Source: Termitidicoccus mucosus
GTDB lineage: Bacteria; Verrucomicrobiota; Verrucomicrobiia; Opitutales; Opitutaceae
Length of the DNA: 64,000 nucleotides
Assembly: GCF_038725785.1 (NCBI RefSeq)
Contig: NZ_CP109796.1
Span: 5,332,001 to 5,396,000 of the forward strand
Direction of reading: 5' to 3'
Below, one piece after another: positions 44,563 to 53,179 of this stretch (the stretch's first letter is position 1; the number at the start of each line of letters is the position of its first letter). The notes under the pieces were generated by a model. The model searched no databases and was not told where the DNA came from. It worked only from the letters and a program-made list of their open reading frames with translations. The translations under genes and the position numbers were made by a program.

Positions 44563-45618
44563 TCATAAACGCTCCACGGCGCGGGTGCGATAGAATCGAG
44601 GATCGCTGAATATATCGGTCCAGCGAACATCATCGACAAATTCATCCGGAAGCAGTTGTTGCAATCCCCCAAATGCGCCCGCCGCGGCAAGCACCATGTG
44701 CGGATGCAATGTATAAAGCTCGTGCGCGTGCCGGGCGTAATAGTCGCGGACCAGCCGGCCATAACGCCGCGCCGCTGCATCGATGTCACCTGTCCGGTAG
44801 CCGGGGGACAGACGCCGCATCAGAACCAGTGCGTATAATGCATCAAGTTCGATATAATGCATCACATGAACATGTTCCGATGCATTGCGTGGCTCCAGCC
44901 AGGAACCGCGCGGCAGTTGCAGGGCCAGCACGCTGTCTATGACGCGTTCCGGAAGAGGGAAGCGCCGTCCATGATGTTCGTAAAGCGGCAGCAGATGCGC
45001 CGCTCCGCCGAGGCCTTGGTGCCGGTCCTCAAATACCACCCCGGTCCGCCACCATCCCGTTTGGAAATCCAGGTTGGCGTCGAGCCAGGCGAACACGGCG
45101 TCCAGCCACGCGGCGGATGCGCGGGCGCTGAAACTGAAGCAATGCACTCCGCCCCAGAACAAATGCGAGGTTTGCCAGGCTCGGCTCCAGTCGAGCGATT
45201 CGAGCCACCGTCCTACTTTTTCGAGAGTGTCGAACGGCTCGTAAAGTTTCACCGGCTGCGCCTGTTTGCCACCGAGCACGCCAAGCGCGCCGATTACCAT
45301 GCCGTTGGCATGGAGTTGCGAATGCCCCATCGTGTCGCAATAGCCGCCGTTGTCGGGCCGTTCGAAGTCATGCTTGATGAAACTATTGATATGCCCGCAC
45401 CATTCGCCCCGCTCGCTGTCGCCCAGAATGGCGGCCAAATCCTCGCCGATGATGGTGCGCAATATCGCGATATCACAGGAGGAATACAAATCGCAGCGCG
45501 CGCGCGGCGCCATGCGGTAGGCGCCGTTGCGCCCGTCATGGTCGCGAAGCCGTTCGCAGTAATCCAGCATGTCCGACCGGACACGGGCCAGGGGGAATAT
45601 TAGCGCCTTTTGGTGCAT
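44563..45618 (-). CDS. Alpha/alpha-toroid hypothetical protein
   Basis: This 351-aa soluble protein was not assigned to a named family. Repeated helical pairs with W/H/D-rich connections (HLFWGGVHCFSFSARASAAW, YIELDALYALVLMRRL, PHMVLAAAGAFGGLQQLL) fit an alpha/alpha toroid as in glycoside hydrolases and polysaccharide lyases. Acidic and aromatic residues in the loops would suit a carbohydrate site. No signal peptide is visible. It starts 6 bp after the beta-propeller gene stop and is part of the polysaccharide operon. The gene is intact, so it is probably functional there. Confidence 0.65.
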   Translation of the reverse strand: MHQKALIFPLARVRSDMLDYCERLRDHDGRNGAYRMAPRARCDLYSSCDIAILRTIIGEDLAAILGDSERGEWCGHINSFIKHDFERPDNGGYCDTMGHSQLHANGMVIGALGVLGGKQAQPVKLYEPFDTLEKVGRWLESLDWSRAWQTSHLFWGGVHCFSFSARASAAWLDAVFAWLDANLDFQTGWWRTGVVFEDRHQGLGGAAHLLPLYEHHGRRFPLPERVIDSVLALQLPRGSWLEPRNASEHVHVMHYIELDALYALVLMRRLSPGYRTGDIDAAARRYGRLVRDYYARHAHELYTLHPHMVLAAAGAFGGLQQLLPDEFVDDVRWTDIFSDPRFYRTRAVERL

Positions 45619-45624
45619 GGCGGT

Positions 45625-46779
45625 TTATAATTGCATCAAATACAGTCCGCGAAAACCTTCGTGGGTGGAATCGAAGGAAACGCATTTGCCGTCCGGGCCC
45701 CAGCGGGGATGCAGGTCGCAGCGAATGTCGATGGGATGCACGGGAGGAGAATGAAACGCGGCGATTTCCCTCCCTTGGCGCGCCGCCAGGTCGTAAATAT
45801 ATAAATGCTGAAGTCGGCTTTCGTCGGGGTAGCTGTCATAAAGCATTCGGGATCTGTCCGGTGAATAACTGCAATGCCCGTCCTTGATGAAAAATGTTCT
45901 GTCAATCGCGGACAAGGAGGCGTTCTCCGTGTCAGTGATTTCATAAAGTTGGTGTTTCGCGGGGCCATCGCTGTGGATGGCGAAGGTCGCCTGGTTTTTC
46001 CAGTGATAATGTGACGCGTAGGCTTTTGTGGGCAGCACGTGTAAATCCGTTCCATCCCTGTTTGCGGTTATCACTGTCGTGTTCCATGTGCCGTCCTTGC
46101 CTCCGGAAATAGCCACTGGAAAATTCCTGACCAGCGCAAGAAAGCGTGTCCCCCCGAGATTGAAGGTGATATGGTTAACCAGCAGCTTTTCATCGGCAAC
46201 CGGGGCAAACTCCTTGATCGCCGAGGCGATGTTCGCAAGCGACAGGATCAGGCGTGTGGAATTGTTTTTCAAGTCCACGAGGTAAATGCCGTCGTCGGTT
46301 GGTTGTTTTTCATCCCGCCATTTGTCCGGCAGGTTGCAATAGCCGTAGCCCGGACGAAAATCATACATGCGCGAAAAATTAATACTGAGCGCAAACCTGT
46401 CATCGGAGGACAGCGATGCAAAAGGCAGGCATAGTCTGCTTATAATCCGATCCTCGACAAATGAATAAATGACGGAGTGAAAACCATCGGCACCATTGAA
46501 GTCATTATATGCGATGAGATCGCCATCATGTCCCAGCCATTGCAGCATGGAGCCTTGCTGAAAATTCCACGCTTGTGTTTCGCCAAAAATCTCAAATCCG
46601 CCAGTCGCAAGGTCAAAGACCCCGAGTTCGGCAGTGTCGGCGGGCGCGGGGAGCCGGTCGCGGAAACCGACCCGGTGGCAAAGGTGAAAGCGTCCGGATG
46701 GGTCGAACGCGGGAATGTCATAATAGCCGAAAAAATAGTGCCGGCCGTCATTCGGGCTGATGCGTCTCAAGGAGTGCAT
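45625..46779 (-). CDS. Beta-propeller protein (oligogalacturonate-lyase/TolB-like)
   Basis: This 384-aa protein contains recurring propeller blades such as YYDIPAFDPSGRFHLCHRVG, DGIYLVDLKNNSTRLILSLA and HCSYSPDRSRMLYDSYPDES, plus the closing HPRWGPDGKCVSFDSTHEG. The last resembles the 'DPHWSPDG..I.F.S' blade of oligogalacturonate lyases and TolB-type WD40 proteins. A lyase or binding role on uronate oligomers is possible, but catalytic residues were not assigned. No signal peptide is seen. It lies 61 bp after the GH42-like gene and 6 bp before the toroid gene. Confidence 0.65.
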   Translation of the reverse strand: MHSLRRISPNDGRHYFFGYYDIPAFDPSGRFHLCHRVGFRDRLPAPADTAELGVFDLATGGFEIFGETQAWNFQQGSMLQWLGHDGDLIAYNDFNGADGFHSVIYSFVEDRIISRLCLPFASLSSDDRFALSINFSRMYDFRPGYGYCNLPDKWRDEKQPTDDGIYLVDLKNNSTRLILSLANIASAIKEFAPVADEKLLVNHITFNLGGTRFLALVRNFPVAISGGKDGTWNTTVITANRDGTDLHVLPTKAYASHYHWKNQATFAIHSDGPAKHQLYEITDTENASLSAIDRTFFIKDGHCSYSPDRSRMLYDSYPDESRLQHLYIYDLAARQGREIAAFHSPPVHPIDIRCDLHPRWGPDGKCVSFDSTHEGFRGLYLMQL

Positions 46780-46840
46780 GGAATTTTTTAATTGCGCGCC
46801 CGGTCATAAGGAAGCTGTTCGATTGGCGCACTCATTGAGT

Positions 46841-48940
46841 TTATCTGAAATGAATGGCTTGCACCGCGCGGGGCGGCACTTCGACCGAGAGGAGGCCGTC
46901 GGCATCCGTCGCGACGCGGGCGCCGTCCAGCAACACGCCGCCCGCGCCCCGTGCCTTGGTCGCAAGCACGACCGTGTCCGGTTCTTCTGAATAATTGCAA
47001 ATCCCCGCAAGATAGGCATCCCCGTCATTGTTGAGCAGTACGGAGACATCGGTCAGTTTTCCCTTTTTTCGTATTTCAACCACGGGTTGCAGGGCGTCCC
47101 GGAAATGGGAGAAAAGCTTTTCAAAATAGCCCAGCGCTCCCGGTTCCGCCTCGGCGCGCTCCACCTTGTGCCCCAGCATGAATGGCACATGCAGGCATCT
47201 CCCCGCGCCAACCGGGGATTCCACCATGGCGGGCACGCCGTCCTGTGTTTTCAACAGGACACGGCTGTCACTCCCAAGGCGCAGCTCCTGAAAATAATCG
47301 TCATGGAAGACGAGTGACTGCGATCCGCACGCGATGGAGTCGCGGAATCTCGAAGAAAAGTTTTCTTCCTCGAAGCCAAGTGTTTCATGAAGCCCCGCTC
47401 CTGGCGCATGCGGCCACAGATTGCCGTCCTCATCCAGAATCGCAAAACGACTCTCCGTGACCAGCACGCCGCCAGACCTGACAAAGTCTGTGAGCGTGGA
47501 TATGAGCGCGGCGGAAACACCCGCCAGGCATGGCACAACGAGAACCTTTATGTCAGCGGGGACGCCGGCTTTGAGTTGACCGGGCGTGATGTAGGATGGC
47601 GCGACTCCGTGCAACCAAAGTCCGCGAAACCATCCCCGGTGCGCATCCGTGTAGAACGAGGGGGACGCCCCTTCGCCGGTGCTGACGCCGATGGCGCTAT
47701 AAAGCCGCTCGGCCTCCGGGTCGTGCAGTATCGCGCATCCGGCGTCGTCTGGTTTTGCCCCCGCCAAGTCTTGCGCGTGTTTCCTGGCGAAGCGCGCGAC
47801 TTCCGCGGCTTGCGCCGCGAAATGATTCGGGCGACCGGAAAAATCCGTGAGCCCTCGTCCTGAAACCTGGCGCCCACGGCGAAAGGGACGGTATTTCCAA
47901 TAAATCACGCCTTGGATGCCATGAAACAACGCTTGATAGCTCCAGAGTCGCAATTCATCGGACATGGATGATTTTTCCAGCGGAAACAAACTCCGGTTGT
48001 GCGTCATGAGTTCCGATATGAACACTTGCTTTTCCCCCGCCGCGGAACGTCCATGCCGCCAGAATTGGGGCCAAAGCCATGCGCTGCGCTCCCACCAATC
48101 CGGGGCCAGCATGTTGGCGTAGCAGGAAAGCCCCAGCGCGTCGCTTTCCGGGGCGGCGTCCCAGTCGCTGACTCCATAATAGTTCGCCGTGCGGTTATGC
48201 AAAACGTCGCTGCCGAGCACATCGACAAACACGGGCGTGGCAGAATCAATTTCCCTGAGCGCGTCCCTCCACCGGTGAATTTGCCCGGCGAAATCATGCG
48301 AGCGAAAACGCAGCCAGTCCCGCTCCGCTACAACCGACGACCACGTCCAGACGCGGTAGTCCGGCGGGATGGCGGCAATGTTGTCAAAGTCACGAAAATA
48401 GGTGGCCCAGGCGCGGTTTAATTTTTGTATGTCTCCCTGATATTGGCGGCGGAGAAAATCGACAAACGCCTGAATCGTTTCCGGCGAGCGGGAATTATTG
48501 CCAATTTCGTTAAAGACATCGTATGCAAGCAGGGCGGGATGTCCGCGAAAATGTCCGGCCACCTCCTTGAAATAGCGCGCGAGAAGCGCCTCTTTTTGTT
48601 TATTATGGAATCCGTTTTCCCGGTAATTGGGATTTTGAACATACCCGTAACATTCGGGCGCATCCGCCTCCTGCATGACTTGTCCTTGCAATTCGAGAAT
48701 GACCTTGAGGCCGAGTTCCGCGCACCAGTCCATGATGGTGTCGATCGTGCCGAACGCGGTTTCCCCGGGCGGGTTTCCCTCCCAGCGGCTCAACGGCGGA
48801 TAAAGCACGATGGTGTTGAACCCGAGGTCGCGGATATTTTCCAAATCGCGACGCATTTCCTCCAGCGGGACACCCGGCTCGGCCAGGACAACGACCCCGA
48901 ATGGAATCATATTAAGTTTATAAGACCTTGTTGCGTGCAT
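46841..48940 (-). CDS. GH42-like beta-galactosidase family enzyme
   Basis: This is a 699-aa clan GH-A glycosidase. The barrel domain (about 12-370) has IRDLGFNTIVLYPPLSRWEG at its start. AYDVFNEIGNN carries the N-E pair expected for the acid/base, and KQVFISELMTHN holds the probable nucleophile Glu. The following domain (about 440-620; LVVPCLAGVSAALISTLTDF, VRSGGVLVTESRFAILDEDG) matches the GH42 trimerisation domain. A small beta domain ends the protein. It cleaves beta-linked sugars, with specificity not visible from sequence. No signal peptide is evident. It sits between the dppA remnant and the propeller gene. Confidence 0.85.
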   Translation of the reverse strand: MHATRSYKLNMIPFGVVVLAEPGVPLEEMRRDLENIRDLGFNTIVLYPPLSRWEGNPPGETAFGTIDTIMDWCAELGLKVILELQGQVMQEADAPECYGYVQNPNYRENGFHNKQKEALLARYFKEVAGHFRGHPALLAYDVFNEIGNNSRSPETIQAFVDFLRRQYQGDIQKLNRAWATYFRDFDNIAAIPPDYRVWTWSSVVAERDWLRFRSHDFAGQIHRWRDALREIDSATPVFVDVLGSDVLHNRTANYYGVSDWDAAPESDALGLSCYANMLAPDWWERSAWLWPQFWRHGRSAAGEKQVFISELMTHNRSLFPLEKSSMSDELRLWSYQALFHGIQGVIYWKYRPFRRGRQVSGRGLTDFSGRPNHFAAQAAEVARFARKHAQDLAGAKPDDAGCAILHDPEAERLYSAIGVSTGEGASPSFYTDAHRGWFRGLWLHGVAPSYITPGQLKAGVPADIKVLVVPCLAGVSAALISTLTDFVRSGGVLVTESRFAILDEDGNLWPHAPGAGLHETLGFEEENFSSRFRDSIACGSQSLVFHDDYFQELRLGSDSRVLLKTQDGVPAMVESPVGAGRCLHVPFMLGHKVERAEAEPGALGYFEKLFSHFRDALQPVVEIRKKGKLTDVSVLLNNDGDAYLAGICNYSEEPDTVVLATKARGAGGVLLDGARVATDADGLLSVEVPPRAVQAIHFR

Positions 48941-48959
48941 TACAATTTCCTCCGATATC

Positions 48960-49759
48960 TTACAGACGCAGCAAGGCTTCCTCCATGCTGGCGCCTTGCA
49001 CCTCGTAGGTCCGTCCGTCGATTATTTTCATATAAGGTTTGGATTCGGGGCTGGGCAACCTGCCGCGCTCGACCAATTCAACCCGCAGAGTAACGGGCTT
49101 TTCTGAAATGAAGGATTTTGCCCGGGTAAAATTTGCCATGCTTTCCTTGGTTTTTGCCGCGAGGAGATCATGAGCCCTGCCGGGCGGCAACAGCATGCCG
49201 CCGTTTACGGACAAGCCTTTTTTGACTTCCGCAGTAGTTGCCCAAGGGAGAAAATCCTTCGCCTCGTCGCAGGCCTTGTCGTCGCCGCTCACCATGATGA
49301 CTGGTTTGCCATGTTCGCCGACGATTGCGGCATCAATCCCTATTTCGCCGGTTTTTCTTCCGTTGACCCAATATTCTGCACCTCTTTTGAACTCATGGTG
49401 TGCTCAAGGATCGCGTTTGGCGTGCCCGCCATGGCATGGTAACCCAGCAATATCACCGCGTCACATTCCTCCAGGCCGGGGAAACGGTTGTTGCGGCAGT
49501 CGCCAATGATGTAATAATCGGCCAGCGAAGAGAGGTTCGCCCACAGGATATTACAACCCGCGCTGTGGGCGTCCCTGACAAAGACCTTTTTCACGCCCGC
49601 TTCCTTGCACGCTTCCACGCAGGCGTTTATGTCTTTCACCATATTTATGCGGCAGTCAACATAGCGGGATTCGCCATCTGTCACCTGCCGGCTTTCATAA
49701 ATGTCGCTGATGCCCTCGGCATCAACCATAATATAAACATTTGGTATTGTATTGTTCAT
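48960..49759 (-). pseudogene. Frameshifted M55 D-aminopeptidase (DppA-like)
   Basis: The first frame (49759 to about 49370) encodes VYIMVDAEGISDIYE, VFVRDAHSAGCNI and VILLGYHAMAGTPNAILEHT, the metal-binding blocks of DppA. It then stops early after EVQNI. A second frame continues the family sequence as VNGRKTGEIGIDAAIVGEHG and VIMVSGDDKACDEAKDFL, down to 48960. Total length is 800 bp, one base short of 267 codons. One missing base near 49367-49373 (NI-GS where NIWVNG is expected) explains the break. DppA is a zinc peptidase acting on D-amino-acid peptides. A sequencing error is possible. Confidence 0.85.
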
Positions 49760-49825
49760 TGTTGCAAGTCTCGGTGAGACGCATCCGCCACCCGGATTTG
49801 TTTTTCGGAGGTTTAGGAGCGTGCC

Positions 49826-50770
49826 TTATTGCGCCACGGATGTTGCATTCGCATCTTTATTGCTGGCGGCAGCGCTGGCGGGTTTGCCCAAGTATTTTTC
49901 CAAAAACGTCAGCACGGCCGGACGCAGGTCCATTTGCGCCGGTTCGAGGTCGTAGCTGTGCGGAGCGCCGCCGATTTCAACATACAAATAATCCACGCCG
50001 AGTTTTTCCAAATAGTTGGTGAGCATACGGGAGCGTTCCGCTGGGATGGTTTTGTCGGCAGAGCCGTGGGTGATGAACATCGGCGGCGTGTTTTTGTCGA
50101 GATAGGTGACGGGCGAGGCGGCCCGCGCGTTTGCCACTGTTTTTTCGGGCGTGTCGCCTGCGAAACTGGCACGCCAGCGTCCGCTGACATCATACTCGCC
50201 GTAAAAATTGATGATGCAGGTGACGCCGTTGGATTGCTCCGTATAAAGTCCGTGGCGGTTGATTTCAGCGCGATTCGCCGTCGCGCCCACCAGCATGGCG
50301 AGATGGCCGCCGGCGGAGCCACCCATGGTGGCGATGCGATCCGGATTGATTCCGTAGCGGGCGGATTCTTTTCGGATGAAGCGCAGCGCGGTTTTGCAAT
50401 CATGGAGATTTTGCGGCCACGCGACGCTCGTGAGTTTTGTTTTTCCGGTGGCGGCATCGCGGTCGCCGACATTGAGGAGATAGTTGATTGAAAACACCGC
50501 GTAGCCGTGCGCCGCGAGCGTGCCACCGATGTTCACTTCGCGTTTGCCGGCCTTGTCGCCAAGTCGCCAGCCTCCGCCGTGGATGAAGAGCACCGCCGGC
50601 ACGGGGCGCGCGAAATTTTCGGGCGGAAGATAAATGTCGAGTTTTTCGGCGCGGTCGGGTCCGAGATAATTTACGTCGTGGCGGATGCCTGGGGACGGGG
50701 TGTCCGCGAATAACAAGTTCATCGTCAGCGGGACTAAAAAAAGGGCGCTGCATGCCTTCATAGTTTTCAT
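49826..50770 (-). CDS. Exported alpha/beta-hydrolase esterase
   Basis: This 314-aa protein has a signal peptide (about 1-22; ALFLVPLTMNLLFA). An esterase/lipase core follows, with the oxyanion loop FIHGGGWRLGD (about 62-72). The nucleophile elbow is TMGGSAGGHLAM (about 147-158), with the acid in THGSADKTIP and the His in GGAPHSYDL. It is closely related to the second half of the fusion protein at 53180; both share PDRAEKLDIYLPP or a variant. The likely role is removing acetyl or feruloyl-type esters from polysaccharide in the periplasm. It lies in the operon between the manA-like gene and the dppA remnant. Confidence 0.88.
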   Translation of the reverse strand: MKTMKACSALFLVPLTMNLLFADTPSPGIRHDVNYLGPDRAEKLDIYLPPENFARPVPAVLFIHGGGWRLGDKAGKREVNIGGTLAAHGYAVFSINYLLNVGDRDAATGKTKLTSVAWPQNLHDCKTALRFIRKESARYGINPDRIATMGGSAGGHLAMLVGATANRAEINRHGLYTEQSNGVTCIINFYGEYDVSGRWRASFAGDTPEKTVANARAASPVTYLDKNTPPMFITHGSADKTIPAERSRMLTNYLEKLGVDYLYVEIGGAPHSYDLEPAQMDLRPAVLTFLEKYLGKPASAAASNKDANATSVAQ

Positions 50771-50854
50771 ATGTAATTTCGAATTTATTGATTGTAATCA
50801 ATTGAATGTAATGGCTCTAATTTTTTGGAGCGCTTAAGGAACAGGCTGCAGTCT

Positions 50855-51937
50855 TCATGGGTGACAAACGAGGAGTTCCAGAGAGGCGCCCGTCGGCAGG
50901 CTCACTTCCGCCCGGGGGCCATTGGCGGGCAAAATGAATCTCCGCCCGCGCCTGAGCGGTGTTTCCTGTCCTCCGCACGCAAGCGTGCCTTCGCCCGAGA
51001 CAACAAGCAGGAGCCGGATGGAGGACGAGTCCGGTAACGGACCTCCGCCGCTAAAGCGGTATCTTCGGACGCTGAAACAGTCGGTATGAGCGCGTCCGAC
51101 CAGCTCCTCCACCGTCAGATAGTCCGCCGCCTCCAGCAGGGCCGGTTGCAGTTGGCAGCGTTGTCTGACCTCCTCGACGGAATATTGCGTGTAGTCAAAG
51201 ATACGCAGGCAAAAATCAAGATCGCGCCCCATAAACCTGCCTTCGGGAGGGACAACTACTCCGTTTCTGGAAAACTCGCAACGCACGACCCAATCCGAGG
51301 GCTCCATCACCTCCAGCATCAGGACGCCCTCTCCTATGGCATGCGGCATCCCGCCAGGCACGATCCATATTTCACCGATGTTGAGCGGGATGGGGTCGAA
51401 ACAGGCGTCCATGGCGGCGATGTCCTGATTTTCGATGATCCGCCGCCAGGTTTGCGGAGAGGGCGCATGCTGGAAACCCAGACGCAAATAAGGGGACACC
51501 CCCTCCCTGAACCCGAGAATGACATAGGACTCGAACTTCCCGTAGCGGGAATTCAGATGCTTCTGTGAAAACGCAGCCGAAGGATGCGCTTGCACATGAA
51601 GGCGCATCGAGGAATCCAGCAGCTTGGCCAGAAAGCCCAGTTCCGCCCCTCGCTTGTGCCAGTGACTCTCTCCGAGGTAGTAGGCGGGTTCCGCTTCCAG
51701 TAGCGAGGCCAGCAGCCGGATTTCGCCATGAGCGGATCGCACCCGGGTGAGCCCTTCATCCGGCACGGGAGGCATGCCCGGATTCCTGGCCACGACGGCG
51801 GATGCGATCCAATCCTCCGGACAATCCCCATCGCGCTCCGCCGCCCCGCCGTTGAACGCCGACAAGAGCGCCCCGCCGTGGTAATTGCGACGCACGCGCG
51901 CAGGTAGTATTTCCCAGAACGGTGCGAGTATGTTCAC
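50855..51937 (-). CDS. manA: Class I mannose-6-phosphate isomerase
   Basis: This 360-aa cupin enzyme interconverts mannose-6-phosphate and fructose-6-phosphate. The metal site is visible in LHVQAHPSAAFS (about 114-125) and VPGGMPHAIGEG (about 193-204), which match the family's QxH and PxGxPHAIG blocks. YGKFESYVIL replaces the usual GKTE block but keeps the Glu. The C-terminal cupin half (RRYRFSGGGPLPDS to ETPLRRGRRFILPANGP) is intact. The start is GTG 51937; no ATG fits better. No signal peptide, so cytoplasmic. Its presence in the operon suggests mannose or a derivative is a product of the pathway. Confidence 0.88.
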   Translation of the reverse strand: MNILAPFWEILPARVRRNYHGGALLSAFNGGAAERDGDCPEDWIASAVVARNPGMPPVPDEGLTRVRSAHGEIRLLASLLEAEPAYYLGESHWHKRGAELGFLAKLLDSSMRLHVQAHPSAAFSQKHLNSRYGKFESYVILGFREGVSPYLRLGFQHAPSPQTWRRIIENQDIAAMDACFDPIPLNIGEIWIVPGGMPHAIGEGVLMLEVMEPSDWVVRCEFSRNGVVVPPEGRFMGRDLDFCLRIFDYTQYSVEEVRQRCQLQPALLEAADYLTVEELVGRAHTDCFSVRRYRFSGGGPLPDSSSIRLLLVVSGEGTLACGGQETPLRRGRRFILPANGPRAEVSLPTGASLELLVCHP

Positions 51938-51998
51938 TTATAAGAATGGGAATAACATTGTCCGGCTTTGGACTGTTTCCTGTGCAAATGGCCGCATG

Positions 51999-53168
51999 CT
52001 AACCGGCGGGCGAAGGTTTGGCGTTTTGGGCGCGGGCCTTCAGGCGGAGCAGCGCCTCCAGAAAATAATAATCGGCGTAATTCAACGGCGTATCCACCTC
52101 GCTGTTTTTGTTAAAGTTGCCGGTGGAATGTTTCAGGATGAAACCGCCGTTTTCACCCGGCGCAGCCCGGTAGCCGGGGGAGGAAAGCGAGACGAGCTGC
52201 CGCCAGGCGAGTTCGCGGTAGCGTTGCGCGGTATCCGGCTCGGAATAGTCCGCCAGCTCGATGAGACCGGATGCGATCACGGCCGCGGCGGAGGCGTCGC
52301 GCGGCGGCTCGGGCGCGGCCGGCGCGTCGAAATCCCAGAGAGGAATCTTGTCGGAGGGCAGGCGCGGGTGCGTGCGGATGAAACGCGCGCTGGCGTGCGC
52401 CTGTTTCAAATAAAGCGGATTGCGTGTCTCCCGATATAACATTGTGTAACCGTAAAGTGCCCAGCCTTGGCCGCGCGCCCAGGACGACTCGTTGGCGTAA
52501 CCCTGGAAGGTTTCCTTGATGACAGGCGCGCCGCTTTCCGGATCGTAGCCAACAACGTGGTAGCAACTGCCATCCTGCCGGAAATGATTCGCGAGCGTTT
52601 GGTGCGCGTGCCCGATGGCGATTTCGCGATAACGCGGCTCGTTTACCTCGCGCGCGGCCCACAGGAGAAATTCGAGGTTCATCAGGTTGTCTATAATCAC
52701 CGGATGCCGCCAGCGGTCGGCATAGTGATCCCATGAGCGAATGGTGCGCGCGGCAGGATTGAAGCGGTTGGCGAGATTTTTTGCGCCCTCAAGAAGAATA
52801 TCGCGATGCGCGCGGTTGCGGGTGAAACGCAGCGCATGGCCGTGCGAGCAATAAAGCATGAAGCCGAGGTCATGCGTGTCGGTCAGTTTCGCGGCGGGCG
52901 CGACACGGTTTGTGTAATCCAGCGCGGCTTTTTTCCAGCGCGGCTCGCGGGTGTGCTCGTAAATCAGCCAGAGCGCGCCGGGGAAAAAGCCGCTGGTCCA
53001 GTCTTTGTAATCAACAAAAACAAGTTTGCCGTTTTCAAACGTGCGCGGGATTTTGCCGGCACCGGCGGTGGCGCTCAACAATTCGGAATAAAGGCGCACG
53101 GCGGCGGTAAAATTGTCCTCAATCAGAGGCGTTGGATTTTTCAATGACGGTTCGGTTGGGAGTGGCAT
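51999..53168 (-). CDS. GH88 unsaturated glucuronyl hydrolase
   Basis: This 389-aa (from ATG 53168) alpha/alpha-toroid glycosidase matches GH88. The catalytic Asp pair is seen in LTDTHDLGFMLYCSHGHA (about 90-107) and HPVIIDNLMNLEFLLWAA (about 150-170). Further family blocks are SSWARGQGWALYGYTMLYRE and DASAAAVIASGLIELADY. GH88 enzymes act on the unsaturated uronyl end left by polysaccharide lyases. The pairing with the BNR_4 propeller lyase candidates at 54768 and 59773 supports a uronate-containing substrate. No signal peptide, so it acts on imported oligosaccharides. The gene starts 11 bp after the SGNH-esterase fusion. Confidence 0.9.
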   Translation of the reverse strand: MPLPTEPSLKNPTPLIEDNFTAAVRLYSELLSATAGAGKIPRTFENGKLVFVDYKDWTSGFFPGALWLIYEHTREPRWKKAALDYTNRVAPAAKLTDTHDLGFMLYCSHGHALRFTRNRAHRDILLEGAKNLANRFNPAARTIRSWDHYADRWRHPVIIDNLMNLEFLLWAAREVNEPRYREIAIGHAHQTLANHFRQDGSCYHVVGYDPESGAPVIKETFQGYANESSWARGQGWALYGYTMLYRETRNPLYLKQAHASARFIRTHPRLPSDKIPLWDFDAPAAPEPPRDASAAAVIASGLIELADYSEPDTAQRYRELAWRQLVSLSSPGYRAAPGENGGFILKHSTGNFNKNSEVDTPLNYADYYFLEALLRLKARAQNAKPSPAG

Positions 53169-53179
53169 TGTTGGGAAAA

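Noticed and set aside
49360-49380. Programmed ribosomal frameshift in the dppA gene.
   Set aside because: No slippery run of A or T or following stem is visible at the junction, so a deletion or a sequence error is simpler.
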